Assembly (NCBI GenBank): GCA_030154025.1
Contig: JASKKT010000005.1
Location: 1 to 64,000 of the forward strand
Source: Methanolobus sp.
Lineage (GTDB): Archaea; Halobacteriota; Methanosarcinia; Methanosarcinales; Methanosarcinaceae
Reading direction: 5' to 3'
Length of the DNA: 64,000 nt
Shown: positions 36,780 through 45,375 of the stretch, one piece after another
Layout: the number at the start of each line of letters is the position of its first letter
How positions within the stretch are numbered: the stretch's first letter is position 1
Notes under the pieces: generated by a model
Told to the model about the DNA's origin: nothing
Databases searched by the model: none
What the model saw: the letters and a program-made list of their open reading frames with translations, nothing else
Translations under genes and position numbers: made by a program

Positions 36780-37322
36780 ATGGAAACTAAAACAAAGGTC
36801 TGGCTGGCCTCGGACGGTAAGCCGGTCATTGGTGCGGGGAAAGTGGCCCTCCTTAAGGCAATCGATGAGGAGCGCTCCCTCAGGAAAGCCTGCGAGAGGC
36901 TGGACATCTCCTACAAGCACGCGTGGAACGTGCTTAACACCATGAACGAGAGGCTTGGAAAAGACGTGGTGACGACCGTGCGGGGAGGAAAGGACCAGGG
37001 GACCTTCCTCACAGAAGAAGGCCGTCAGCTTATCCGCGAGTACGAGCACAACAGGGACTTCATCGAGGATACCATGAAGGACGAGGGCTCATGGGAGAAC
37101 ATAGGACTGAAGATATCGGCACGGAACAGGATACCGGGCAAAGTGACCAGGGTTGAAAGTGAAGGACTTATCGCAAAGGTAACCCTTGAGATAGAGCCCT
37201 CGGTCCTGACGTCCGTAATCACCAGCGAGGCCGTAGAAAGGCTCGATATCCGGCCGGGGGACGAGGTCTTCGCTATAGTCAAATCCACCGAGGTTCTCCT
37301 GGGTAAAAAGGCTAAGCAGTAA
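36780..37322 (+). CDS. ModE-like regulator (HTH plus TOBE domain)
   Basis: A 180-residue protein: an N-terminal LysR-like winged helix (VALLKAIDEERSLRKACERLDISYKHAWNVLNTMNERL) as in ModE, then one TOBE/Mop oxyanion-binding domain (ARNRIPGKVTRVESEGLIAKVTLEI and AVERLDIRPGDEVFAIVKSTEVLL). ModE regulators sense molybdate or tungstate and control uptake and cofactor genes. Only one Mop domain is present, against two in E. coli ModE. No modABC genes are in the window, so its targets are remote. Confidence 0.85.
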   Translation: METKTKVWLASDGKPVIGAGKVALLKAIDEERSLRKACERLDISYKHAWNVLNTMNERLGKDVVTTVRGGKDQGTFLTEEGRQLIREYEHNRDFIEDTMKDEGSWENIGLKISARNRIPGKVTRVESEGLIAKVTLEIEPSVLTSVITSEAVERLDIRPGDEVFAIVKSTEVLLGKKAKQ

Positions 37323-37331
37323 TATTAGAAA

Positions 37332-38462
37332 TCACTGCTTGCACTGTTTTTTGGAGACACCGTGAACAATGAAAGGAAGCAGCGCCAGTGCAAACACCAG
37401 CTTCAATGGCTCAGGTAGTATCTCACTTGCACTGCCAACAACTGAACTCGCCTCGATCCCGAGCCTGAAATAGATCAGGTCCAGCAGCAGGCCAAAGCCC
37501 AGCGAGCAGATGGCTATCATTCCCAGATAGAGAGCAGCGCTTCTTTTACCGAGGAACCTTGTCACCATAGTAAGCGTGGCGGCATTTGTTGCAGGCCCGG
37601 CAAGCAGGAAGACGAATGCTGTCCCCGGGCTCATTCCCTTGGCGATGAGGGCTGCTGCCAGCGGTGTTGATGCAGTTGCGCAGATATAGAGGGGAATACC
37701 CACCACAAGCATGAAAAGCATGGAAGTGATGCCGCCTCCCAGGTAAGAGCTCACAAGCTCATACGGGACTGCATAGGAGATCATGCCGGCAAGGACTATG
37801 CCCAATACAAGCCACCTGGAAATATCTCCAAGGAGCTCAACGAAGGCATATCTTACGCCCTCCTTGAGCCGGCCAGCTCCCGGGGGGACGGCATCCCTTG
37901 CAGGAGAAGGCTGGCATGAGCAGGAAGAGTCGCTGCATGCAGTCAGGGGCTGGAGCATAAGTACGTTCTTTTTCCCGGAAGCCGTTTTCACAACGGCCTT
38001 GTCCCCGGCTACCGGGAGCTTTTGAGGATCGAGGAAATTCTCCGCTATCCCTGCCGAAAGGGCGGTTATGAAAGCTACCAGCGGACGGAACACGGTCATT
38101 ATAGGGTCAAGCAGGGCATAGGTTATAGCTACTGAATCAACGCCTGTTTCGGGAGTGGAGATCAGGAATGACAATGTGGCACCCTTTGTAGCCCCTCTTT
38201 TCTGTAGTGACAGGGCAGTGGGCACCACGCCACAGGAGCAGAGGGGAATCGGGACTCCAAGCAATGATGCATGCAGTGCCGACCTGACCTTTCCTGCGGA
38301 GCTGCCCAGATATCTCATGATCTGCTTCTCAGGGATATATACATGCAGAAGGCCAGCTATAACGAACCCCAGGAAGAGGTAAGGAGCCATTTCCACGAAG
38401 AGATGCCATGATTCCATGGCAATTCCCGCCAGTATTGAAAGTTGTGCATCCATTTTCATCAC
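37332..38462 (-). CDS. SO_0444-family metal efflux permease
   Basis: DUF318 permease (376 residues) closer to the SO_0444 Cu/Zn efflux branch than the one at 29157. First-half signature GVPIPLCSCGVVPTALSLQKRGATKGATLSFLISTPETG near residue 70; the central cytosolic loop is cysteine-rich (CSDSSCSCQPSP), a plausible metal-binding patch. The second-half motif is TASTPLAAALIAKGMSPGTAFVFLLAGPATN. Its start overlaps the ArsR-type regulator stop by four bases, so the regulator and permease are one operon. Confidence 0.88.
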   Translation of the reverse strand: MMKMDAQLSILAGIAMESWHLFVEMAPYLFLGFVIAGLLHVYIPEKQIMRYLGSSAGKVRSALHASLLGVPIPLCSCGVVPTALSLQKRGATKGATLSFLISTPETGVDSVAITYALLDPIMTVFRPLVAFITALSAGIAENFLDPQKLPVAGDKAVVKTASGKKNVLMLQPLTACSDSSCSCQPSPARDAVPPGAGRLKEGVRYAFVELLGDISRWLVLGIVLAGMISYAVPYELVSSYLGGGITSMLFMLVVGIPLYICATASTPLAAALIAKGMSPGTAFVFLLAGPATNAATLTMVTRFLGKRSAALYLGMIAICSLGFGLLLDLIYFRLGIEASSVVGSASEILPEPLKLVFALALLPFIVHGVSKKQCKQ

Positions 38463-38818
38463 TCATGCTCTGAGACGTGTTTCCGGCACATGTCAATGAG
38501 GGTATGCACGTGCTCATCTGCAATATGGTAGACTGCGAACCGGCCTTCCTTTTTCACGCGCACCAGATCAAGCTGGCGCAGGGTCCGCAGGCTATGGGAG
38601 ATGGCAGGCTGGGAAATATCAAGTGCCCCTTCAAGCTCCTTGACACACAGGCCGCCCCCGGAAAGCAGGAATAGTATCTTCAGCCGGGTCTCTGACTGCA
38701 ATGCACCGAAGATGTCGCATATCCTGCAAAGCTCATCCTCCGAAGGAATGCTTTGCAAGAGAAGTGATATTGATTCTTGATCGGCACATACATGCTCTGG
38801 ATCATCTGTCATAAACAT
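38459..38818 (-). CDS. ArsR/SmtB-family metal-sensing repressor
   Basis: Winged-helix repressor (119 residues): IFGALQSETRLKILFLLSGGGLCVKELEGALDISQPAISHSLRTLRQLDLVRVKKEGRFAVYHIADEHV. The N-terminal arm has Cys11 and Cys32, and the C terminus has His residues (HVHTLIDMCRKHVSEHE), giving metal ligands for an alpha5/alphaN-type sensor as in SmtB/CadC. It is the first gene of the permease operon. A palindrome overlaps its own start (38817-38836), indicating autorepression relieved by metal. An alternative start MTDD lies two codons in. Confidence 0.9.
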   Translation of the reverse strand: MFMTDDPEHVCADQESISLLLQSIPSEDELCRICDIFGALQSETRLKILFLLSGGGLCVKELEGALDISQPAISHSLRTLRQLDLVRVKKEGRFAVYHIADEHVHTLIDMCRKHVSEHE

Positions 38819-38836
38819 ATGAACATATGTGCATAT
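38817..38836 (-). promoter_or_regulatory. SmtB/ArsR-type operator
   Basis: ATATGAACATATGTGCATAT is a 20-base palindrome with one mismatched symmetric pair, close to the classic ATATGAACA-type SmtB/CadC operator. It overlaps the start codon of the arsR gene; a TATA-like ATGCATAAATATATG is immediately upstream on the minus strand. Confidence 0.65.
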
Positions 38837-38889
38837 ATTTATGCATATTGCATGAGGGCCAGAGAGATCGGCCGATTTATCTTACGGAC

Positions 38890-39657
38890 TCATATAACTA
38901 AAAGCATGACAATGGCAAAGAATAGCAATGATAGCAGGTCCTTTTTCCGGAGCTGCGGTTCATGAAGGGAGCTGCGGTGATGACCCTGGTAGCAGCGGCT
39001 TTCCATGGCAACAGCCACATCCTCTGCAGAGCTGAAGGCAGTCCTGATCATGGGAACAGACAAGGAATAGAGAGCTCGTGCAGGATTTTTCTTTGCATCC
39101 AGGCCACGTGAGATCTGGGAATCCCGGAGGTGGTTAAAGCTTTCATAAAGAAGAGGCACGAAGTGCAGGGAAAGGAACATCATGGTCGCAAGGTCAAAGG
39201 AGGAGATGCCGAATTTCCTTGAAGGTAAAGGGCGAAGCATGCGTTCTATCCCCGCCGTCATCATGGAGGGACTTGTTGTGGCTGTGAGAAGTGAGGCGAA
39301 CATCAGCAGGAGAATGAATCGCAGGATAAGCAGTGATCCTTTTACCAGTCCCTGGTATGTGGCATCCAGCCCCATCAGGGAGAATAGGGGATCACCTCCG
39401 GTAAGGAAGAGCTGAAGAGTGAATATCAGGGCCAGGAATATCAGCATAGGCCTGAGGGATCCGAATACTACCCTGGGAGATACGGAGGAAATAAGAAGCA
39501 GTAGATAGAACACCAGCAATATGGCGGCCATTTCCCTGAAAGTGGAGGACATGAAGATGCTGATGCTTGCTACCAGCATTGCAGTTATCTTCACCCTCGG
39601 GTCAAGCATGTGAAGAAAAGAGTTGCCTGGGACATACCTGAACAGAAGGGTGCTCAC
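38890..39657 (-). CDS. ecfT: Biotin ECF transporter T component
   Basis: Transmembrane coupling component of an energy-coupling factor transporter (255 residues). Features: LDPRVKITAMLVASI near residue 18, five to six membrane segments and the coupling-helix motif DSQISRGLDAKKNP (Ala-Arg-Gly box variant) near 180. Its start overlaps the second ATPase by four bases. Together with two ATPases and BioY upstream it forms a complete biotin uptake system. Confidence 0.9.
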   Translation of the reverse strand: MSTLLFRYVPGNSFLHMLDPRVKITAMLVASISIFMSSTFREMAAILLVFYLLLLISSVSPRVVFGSLRPMLIFLALIFTLQLFLTGGDPLFSLMGLDATYQGLVKGSLLILRFILLLMFASLLTATTSPSMMTAGIERMLRPLPSRKFGISSFDLATMMFLSLHFVPLLYESFNHLRDSQISRGLDAKKNPARALYSLSVPMIRTAFSSAEDVAVAMESRCYQGHHRSSLHEPQLRKKDLLSLLFFAIVMLLVI

Positions 39658-40493
39658 TGCTCAGTTGCCCCCGTGACCCTCTTTGGCCCCAGCATGCGGG
39701 ATATTTCCCGGAAGGCCTCATCTGTGTCGAAGATGTCGCCCCTTACATCGAATCCCCTGGTACGCAGTTCCTTCATGAGGCATGTGATCTCAGGAAGAGG
39801 AAGGGAGCCATGCCCGGCATACTCTGCAGGAGTACCGCTGAACACGAGCCTTCCCCGGTCAAGCCAGTATACATGGTCTGCAAGGGACAACATATCCGAT
39901 ACACGATGGGATACCACAATGATCGTGATGCCATTTGAATTGAGGAGCCTGAGAGCGGAAATGAGCAAGCTCTTATTCTCTGCATCCAGTCCTGAGAGAG
40001 GTTCATCCAGCACCAGATATTCCGGCCTGCATGCCAGGACGCCTGCTATGGCAACCAGCCTCTTCTGGCCTCCACTCAGTCTTAAGGGTGACTCGGCGGA
40101 GATATCCTTACCAAGGCCAAGTAATTCCAGTGCATAATGCACCTGCTTTTCAATTTCAGGCCCCCGGAGCCCGAAGTTTTTAGGACCGAAGGCCAGCTCC
40201 TCAAAGACAGTCCTCCCGAAGAGTTGCTGCCGGGGAAACTGGAAAAGCATACCTACCCTGGACCTCACTTTCTTTTCAGATGCTTGCATGCCATCTACGG
40301 TCACCTGTCCCGAACAGGGCCTGAGCAGGCCGTTGAAATGCCGTATAAGTGTCGATTTGCCTGAGCCGATGGCACCGCCTATGAGCACGAACTCGCCCCT
40401 GCCGATGGAGAGACTGACATCCTCAAGGGCGGTCCTCTCCAGAGAAGTGCCGGGGTTGTAACGGAAATTCACATCCCGGACCACTATTGACAC
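39654..40493 (-). CDS. ecfA2: ECF transporter ATPase (second)
   Basis: ABC ATPase of the ECF type (279 residues): Walker A GGAIGSGKSTLIRH near residue 38, Q-loop FQFPRQQLFG, signature LSGGQKRL, Walker B YLVLDEPLSGLD and H-loop VSHRVSD. The Walker A has Ala-Ile in place of the usual polar residues but retains GSGKST. It overlaps the first ATPase gene by ten bases and the T component by four. Powers biotin uptake as a heterodimer with the other ATPase. Confidence 0.91.
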   Translation of the reverse strand: MSIVVRDVNFRYNPGTSLERTALEDVSLSIGRGEFVLIGGAIGSGKSTLIRHFNGLLRPCSGQVTVDGMQASEKKVRSRVGMLFQFPRQQLFGRTVFEELAFGPKNFGLRGPEIEKQVHYALELLGLGKDISAESPLRLSGGQKRLVAIAGVLACRPEYLVLDEPLSGLDAENKSLLISALRLLNSNGITIIVVSHRVSDMLSLADHVYWLDRGRLVFSGTPAEYAGHGSLPLPEITCLMKELRTRGFDVRGDIFDTDEAFREISRMLGPKRVTGATEQ

Positions 40494-41296
40494 AGAGCCT
40501 CCAGCAACTCGTCCTTCGTAAGGGCAAGCCCGATATCGGGGAATCCTGCACTGGCAAGCATTTTTGAGAGTGCTGCCACAGGTGGTATCTCAACTCCATA
40601 CCTTTCGAGGTCGTATTTTTTGAATACATCCCGGGGAGATGCGTCAGCCACAACGCTTCCTGAATCCATGATAATGAGACGATCCGCATCCACAGCCTCC
40701 TCGAGCCGGTGAGTGACACAGATAACAGTAGTGTCTTGCTCACGGATGCGCCTGACAGCGTCAAGTACTTCCTGCCTTGAGAGAGGATCGAGCATGGAAG
40801 TGACCTCATCCAATACGATACATTGGGACTCCATTGCAAGCACTCCTGCAATAGCAAGCTTCTGCTTCTGGCCGCCACTGAGGGCACGGGGAGAATGGGA
40901 CCTTAGTTCACAGATCCCCATGGTCTCCATAGAGCTTTCCACAAGCTCCTTTATCCTTGCAGAGGGAAGGCCCATGTTCTCCGGGCCAAAGGCGATGTCC
41001 TCCTCCACGGTCATGCCGATGAACTGGGAGTCAGGATCCTGGAAGACGATACCCACGGCCTTGCGGATAGCAGGGTGGTGTTTCTTCTGCGAAGTGCACA
41101 AGCCGTTCACATGTACGGAGCCACCCGAGGGAAGGAGCAAGGCATTGATGTGCCGGATAAGGGAGGATTTACCGCTGCCGTTCCTCCCTGCAATGACAAC
41201 AAATTCACCTTCATCGATCTGCAGGCTCACTGAGTCCAGTGCCGGAGTCCCGTCAGGATAAGTGTGACACAGGTCGCGGATATCTATCATGTTCAT
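40484..41296 (-). CDS. ecfA1: ECF transporter ATPase (first)
   Basis: ABC ATPase of the ECF type (270 residues): Walker [14 protein letters not shown] near residue 37, Q-loop FQDPDSQFIGMTVEEDIAFGPENMG, signature LSGGQKQKLAIAG, Walker B CIVLDEVTSMLDP and H-loop VTHRLEEA. It follows bioY by 30 bases in the same direction. The C terminus is slightly short but complete. Confidence 0.92.
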   Translation of the reverse strand: MNMIDIRDLCHTYPDGTPALDSVSLQIDEGEFVVIAGRNGSGKSSLIRHINALLLPSGGSVHVNGLCTSQKKHHPAIRKAVGIVFQDPDSQFIGMTVEEDIAFGPENMGLPSARIKELVESSMETMGICELRSHSPRALSGGQKQKLAIAGVLAMESQCIVLDEVTSMLDPLSRQEVLDAVRRIREQDTTVICVTHRLEEAVDADRLIIMDSGSVVADASPRDVFKKYDLERYGVEIPPVAALSKMLASAGFPDIGLALTKDELLEALCQ

Positions 41297-41326
41297 CTCC
41301 CGGGCGCAATGCTATCCATGGGGCAC

Positions 41327-41881
41327 CTACTCAAGAGAATATTTTGCGGCGATCACAGAAGAGAATGCGATTTTAAGCAAATCCCCCGGAATGAATGGAG
41401 CAACACCCACAAAGATAGCACTTTCCACTGAGATGCGTGCAATGTGAACCATATAAGCAGCACCCAGCAGATAGATCACGAGTAAGCCTGCAGACATGAA
41501 TAGCGCATTCCGGAGCACACCGGAAGTGCCCCACTTGTCGGAAAGTGTGCCTATGAGAAAAGCAGCAAGCACAAAGCCTATCAGATATCCACCGGTAGGT
41601 CCAAGCAGCACGCCAATACCTGATGAGCCTCCGGAGAACACAGGCAGTCCGATGATCCCAAGCAGCAGGTAGATCATCACACTCATGGATCCCCAGCGTG
41701 CACCAAGCATGGCACCTGCGAGGAATATGAACAGCACCTGCAAAGTAATAGGAACAGGACTTATGAGGACCGGTATCCGGATAAATGCCCCGACTGCTAT
41801 CATGGCGGTAAAAAGAGATGCTATCGCCATTTTTCGGATATCGCTCTCGTAATAGTTCTCATAATGATAATTTTCTTTCAT
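41327..41881 (-). CDS. bioY: Biotin transporter substrate-binding component BioY
   Basis: Six-segment S component that binds biotin (184 residues from ATG 41881). The start is set by an excellent GGGAGGAT ribosome site seven bases upstream; the track's upstream 46 residues are a read-through of the leader. Family features: FTAMIAVGAFIRIPVLISPVPITLQVLFIFLAGAMLGARWG and LLGIIGLPVFSGGSSGIGVLLGPTGGYLIGF. First gene of the bioY-ecfA1-ecfA2-ecfT operon, making a dedicated biotin ECF transporter. BirA-like boxes precede it. Confidence 0.95.
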   Translation of the reverse strand: MKENYHYENYYESDIRKMAIASLFTAMIAVGAFIRIPVLISPVPITLQVLFIFLAGAMLGARWGSMSVMIYLLLGIIGLPVFSGGSSGIGVLLGPTGGYLIGFVLAAFLIGTLSDKWGTSGVLRNALFMSAGLLVIYLLGAAYMVHIARISVESAIFVGVAPFIPGDLLKIAFSSVIAAKYSLE

Positions 41882-41905
41882 GGATCCTCCCTTCTTCACC
41901 TGAGC

Positions 41906-41972
41906 TGTAAACCTCATGATCACGACCTCAGTCCTGCCAGGATACACTTCCAACTGACTGATGAGGTTTACA
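41906..41972 (-). repeat. 12-bp inverted repeat in bioY leader
   Basis: TGTAAACCTCAT and ATGAGGTTTACA are perfectly complementary, 43 bases apart, ending about 25 bases before the bioY start. They may be two further BirA-like half-sites or a leader RNA stem affecting translation. Confidence 0.5.
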
Positions 41973-42044
41973 ATTGAAATAGTACTGGGTGCACAATATG
42001 ACAATATTGCATCATGCAAGCACCAATACCAGGCTGTATAAGCT

Positions 42045-42086
42045 ATGTCAACCTTTTTTTGCAGATGGTTTACATGTTATAAAAAA
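42045..42086 (-). promoter_or_regulatory. bioY promoter with BirA-like operator
   Basis: On the minus strand a TATA-like TTTTTTATAA (42086-42077) is followed by ATGTAAACC, 13 bases, GGTTGACAT (42075-42045). This inverted repeat resembles the BirA box TTGTAAACC-N14/16-GGTTTACAA and lies over the expected transcription start. Exact TTGTAAACC half-sites also occur on the minus strand at 42119-42111 and 41973-41965. A BirA-type biotin repressor would act here. Confidence 0.6.
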
Positions 42087-42253
42087 CTTATCGTATACAA
42101 CTACCAACCAGGTTTACAATACTGAAGAGACTGCCTCTGACACCGCTATTGCAGTACCATCATCCCAGTATAGGAAACAATAGGAGCAGATTTCAAGACA
42201 GAAAAGAGAATAATGCCGGGAACTCCGGCACTACAAAGTAAATCCAAGCAACT

Positions 42254-43876
42254 TTACATGTCCATGTCAGGCTGGGGCATTCCCGGGGGCATTGCGCCGC
42301 CCTTGCCACTTGCTGCAACGACGTCATCGATCCTGAGGATCATTACGGTTGCCTCTGTGGCGGAATTGATAGCCTGTGTCTTGATCCTGAGAGGTTCAAG
42401 GACGTCCATGTCGTACATGTTCACGACCTTACCGGTGTAAACGTTAAGGCCTGCGTTCTTGTTGCCCTGCTCGTGCTGGGAGCGAAGCTCGATAAGCATG
42501 TCAATGGCATCCAGACCTGCATTCTCTGCAAGAGTCTGCGGGATTATCTCGAACGCTTCAGCGAACTTGCTTACTGCGAGCTGTTCCCTGCCCTTGAGGG
42601 TTGCAGCATATTCCCTGAGCCTGAGTGCAAGCTCTATTTCCGGTGAGCCGCCGCCTGCAACGATCTTCTTGTCTTCCAGTGCAACGCCCACTACACAAAG
42701 TGCGTCATTGAGCGCACGCTTGAGTGCATCCACGATGTGTGTTGTACCACCGTGGAGAACAAGGGAGACTGTCTTCTCTTCCCTGCATCCGGTAAGGACG
42801 GTCATATTGGCGCCGCCGATATCCCTCTCTTCCACCATTTCGGCAGATCCGAGGTCGCTTGACCTGATGTCGGTGACATCCTGGAACAGGGTTGCCCCGG
42901 TTGCCTTTGCCAGCTTCTGGAGGTCGCTCTTCTTGATCCTCCTGCATGCGTAGATGCCTGCCTTCTCGAGATAGTACTGTGCAAGGTCGTCAATGGCCTT
43001 CTGGGAGAACACTACATTGGCGCCACTTGCGATGATCTTGTCAACCATTTCCTTGACCATTCTTTCTTCCTGCTCAACGAAAAGCTGCATCTGGTCCGGA
43101 GAGGTGATCTTGATCTCGGCATCCTTCTCGATCTTATGGAACTCTATGCCAAAGCTTGCCAGCAGGATCTTAGCGTTCTGGATCTTCTTTGGCATGTTGG
43201 GCCTGACACGCTCTTTGTCAATGACAAGGCCGGAGATCATCTCAGTATCAAGGATGCTTCCACCTTCTTTCTTTTCGATGGTGATGTCACCCACATCCAC
43301 CTTTATGCCATCCTCGGTCTCCTCTGCTACGGAAAGGACAGCATCGAGCACGATATCTGCAAGGAACTCCTTGTACTCGCCTGCACCTTTCCCTGTAAGG
43401 GCGGTCCTGGCAAGCTTCTTCAGAGTTTCCCTGTCGTCCTTAGAAACGTCTATTGTAATTGTGTCGAGGATCTCAGCACATTTTTTTGCGGCGTGCCTGT
43501 ACCCTGAAGCTATGATCGTGGGGTGGACCCCTTTGTCGAGAAGCTCTTCTGCCTTTGCGAGAAGCTCTCCGGTGAGTACGGCTGCTGTGGTAGTACCGTC
43601 GCCAACCTCATCATCCTGGGTCTTTGAGACCTCGACCACCATCTTGGCTGCCGGGTGCTCGATATCCATTTCCCTGAGAATGGTCGCGCCATCGTTGGTA
43701 ATTACAATATCACCGAGGGAGTCCACAAGCATCTTGTCCATACCCTTGGGACCAAGTGTGGTTCTTACTGCCTTTGCCACGGCTTTACCTGCAAGGATAT
43801 TAATGCTCTGTGCATCTCTTCCGCTTGAAGATCTCCTGCCACCGCTTCCTAAAACGTACCTGGGCTGTCCTGCCAA
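42254..43876 (-). CDS. thsA: Thermosome subunit (group II chaperonin)
   Basis: Archaeal CCT/thermosome subunit (540 residues) that folds proteins in an ATP-driven double ring. ATP-binding motifs are intact: [14 protein letters not shown] near residue 40, [22 protein letters not shown] near residue 93, and the C-terminal [17 protein letters not shown] near 405. It ends with a Gly/Met/Pro-rich tail ([17 protein letters not shown]). A TTG start is supported by AAGGAGGT upstream. Other subunits are not in the window. Confidence 0.96.
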   Translation of the reverse strand: MAGQPRYVLGSGGRRSSSGRDAQSINILAGKAVAKAVRTTLGPKGMDKMLVDSLGDIVITNDGATILREMDIEHPAAKMVVEVSKTQDDEVGDGTTTAAVLTGELLAKAEELLDKGVHPTIIASGYRHAAKKCAEILDTITIDVSKDDRETLKKLARTALTGKGAGEYKEFLADIVLDAVLSVAEETEDGIKVDVGDITIEKKEGGSILDTEMISGLVIDKERVRPNMPKKIQNAKILLASFGIEFHKIEKDAEIKITSPDQMQLFVEQEERMVKEMVDKIIASGANVVFSQKAIDDLAQYYLEKAGIYACRRIKKSDLQKLAKATGATLFQDVTDIRSSDLGSAEMVEERDIGGANMTVLTGCREEKTVSLVLHGGTTHIVDALKRALNDALCVVGVALEDKKIVAGGGSPEIELALRLREYAATLKGREQLAVSKFAEAFEIIPQTLAENAGLDAIDMLIELRSQHEQGNKNAGLNVYTGKVVNMYDMDVLEPLRIKTQAINSATEATVMILRIDDVVAASGKGGAMPPGMPQPDMDM

Positions 43877-44047
43877 ATTATAACCTCCTTATAACCATGA
43901 GTCATTCTATCAATATGGAAAGTTAGCATTAGTTGCCATCGAGTATCCGGGATACTCATACTGCTCAATCTAAATGCAAGCAGTTCTATATAAATTTAAC
44001 CGCCTGTGATTTACGGAATAAAATAAGAGAAGAAAGATAAATAGAGC

Positions 44048-44488
44048 TCAGCCCCGGTTATATAGCTTGTCAAGATGTGCATCAATCAGGCAGTAAACAT
44101 GCTGCCTGTAACGTGCAGGTGCAGGAATATTGAAAAAGGACATCCCGGGATTCGGAGCATTAAAAAGGGAGTTGCCTCCTGCGGTCCATCCCACATTGGT
44201 TACCACACCCACCCTTTCCATTTCATCCACCATGGCTTTGACCTTCCCGAAATCCTCGATGGTACCTCCCCAGTCACTCTCATTGAAATTGGGAGACCTA
44301 GCCCCGGCATTGAGTTCCAGCTGCTGCAGAGCGAAGCTGTATGTCCTGAACCACTGGATATCATCCTCACTGAGGTCAATAAGACCCCTGACTGCATCCT
44401 GCCTCAGGTTTTTCATCATCAAGGGAATGTCATAGGCCCTGAAGGAGTTATTTCCTGATTTCTCAATAAAGATTTCCGGTTTACCCAT
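44048..44488 (-). CDS. Conserved hypothetical protein
   Basis: Not recognised. A 146-residue soluble protein, Trp- and Asn-rich in its middle (ARSPNFNESDWGGTIEDF, VGWTAGGNSLFNAPNPG), with an N-terminal helical part. It has no signal peptide, membrane segment or obvious catalytic motif. Codon use looks like its neighbours. ATG 44488 follows a GGGGTATT site. The gene stands alone, upstream of the thermosome in the same direction but separated by 171 bases. Confidence 0.7.
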   Translation of the reverse strand: MGKPEIFIEKSGNNSFRAYDIPLMMKNLRQDAVRGLIDLSEDDIQWFRTYSFALQQLELNAGARSPNFNESDWGGTIEDFGKVKAMVDEMERVGVVTNVGWTAGGNSLFNAPNPGMSFFNIPAPARYRQHVYCLIDAHLDKLYNRG

Positions 44489-44690
44489 AATAATACCCCG
44501 CTAATGGAATAATTGTTCCGATTAAAAGATAGGGCACAATCGGATAAGTATTTTGTCCGGAAGTACAAGAGCACACACCATCCGCAATTATAGGAGACAG
44601 TGGGCAGCAGGAGCTATCAGAAGCTGAAGAGACCCGTCTTCGCATGCATAGCGAGTACAGGACCCTGTTACTGCTCACCAGGATCCATAC

Positions 44691-44846
44691 CTAACAGACC
44701 ACAAGACTTCTTATGCAGGCGTTCTTGATAAACTGGATCATGTCATCCCTGAGGAGGAACTCCTGATCCGAAAGGTCATCTGTATCCAGGTATCTGTGAA
44801 ATACTTTCTTGAACTCATTGAATGTAGCTTCATCTTTTTTGTTCAT
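44691..44846 (-). CDS. Small hypothetical protein (51 residues)
   Basis: Not recognised. From ATG 44846 it encodes 51 charged, mostly helical residues (MNKKDEATFNEFKKVFHRYLD). The start is supported by a strong AAGGAG ribosome site six bases upstream and a TATA-like TATTTATATTT about 50 bases upstream; the track's start nine codons earlier lacks these. Two cysteines lie in the last ten residues (NACIRSLVVC). Could be a small regulator. Confidence 0.58.
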   Translation of the reverse strand: MNKKDEATFNEFKKVFHRYLDTDDLSDQEFLLRDDMIQFIKNACIRSLVVC

Positions 44847-44970
44847 GCAATACTCCTTATGAACAATCCTCAATATATTATTCTAAAAATAAATATAAAT
44901 ACTTATCTATTATAATGGCTCTGCAGCAAGAAAGTTAGTGCCCGCACCCACCGATGGGGGCGGTATACTA

Positions 44971-45090
44971 TTAAACTGCACCAAGCCCTGCAAGAGCAAT
45001 GCTCACCAGTACAAGAATATAGAACATTAGAAATACCAGCACTATCGCTGGTTTACTACATAGATGCCCGGTCATCCAGACCACCACCAT
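44971..45090 (-). CDS. Candidate 39-residue membrane protein
   Basis: Below the ORF-track cutoff. From ATG 45090 (or ATG 45075, preceded by GGTGGTGG) it encodes a short polar head and one long membrane segment (AIVLVFLMFYILVLVSIALAG). A TATA-like CTTTTTATTGATC lies about 28 bases upstream. No homologue recognised; single-segment proteins this short can arise by chance in any frame. Confidence 0.38.
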   Translation of the reverse strand: MVVVWMTGHLCSKPAIVLVFLMFYILVLVSIALAGLGAV

Positions 45091-45133
45091 ATCCAAACCT
45101 ATCAAAAAAGACCAGGATAGATCAATAAAAAGT

Positions 45134-45152
45134 ACAGGGTCAGTAGCCCTGT
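45134..45152. terminator. Short hairpin after gene fragment
   Basis: ACAGGG/CCCTGT arms of six bases around a 7-base loop, just past the stop of the fragment at 45154. Weak. Confidence 0.3.
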
Positions 45153-45153
45153 C

Positions 45154-45348
45154 TTATCTCAGTTCCCCCGTAGTGATACTGTACTCGAAGTTATCAGTGT
45201 TCACAGGAAGTATACTAAGTGTCCATTCACCTGCAGCACCTGAAACCTCATACACCTCGGTATAGATCGTGCTTGTATTCTGGTAACCGAAGGAACCGGA
45301 GGATGCCAGCGGCCTGACAGTACGTGGATCTTTTGCATAGTTTAGTAT
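45154..45348 (-). pseudogene. C-terminal fragment of a secreted beta-rich protein
   Basis: An open frame of 64 codons without a start codon ends in TAA at 45154. The translation (for example SSGSFGYQNTSTIYTEVYEV and GEWTLSILPVNTDNFEYSI) is Ser/Thr-, Tyr- and Gly-rich and beta-like, as in the last domain of archaeal surface or exported proteins. The 5' part of the gene is absent; the frame closes at a stop just upstream. It looks like a remnant of a deleted gene. Family not identified. Confidence 0.45.
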
Positions 45349-45375
45349 TTATATATTCAACCTATAGTTTAGCCC

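Noticed and set aside
44481-44678. 65-residue minus-strand ORF
   Set aside because: Serine/cysteine-rich, no ribosome site, overlaps the start of the adjacent gene; likely chance ORF.
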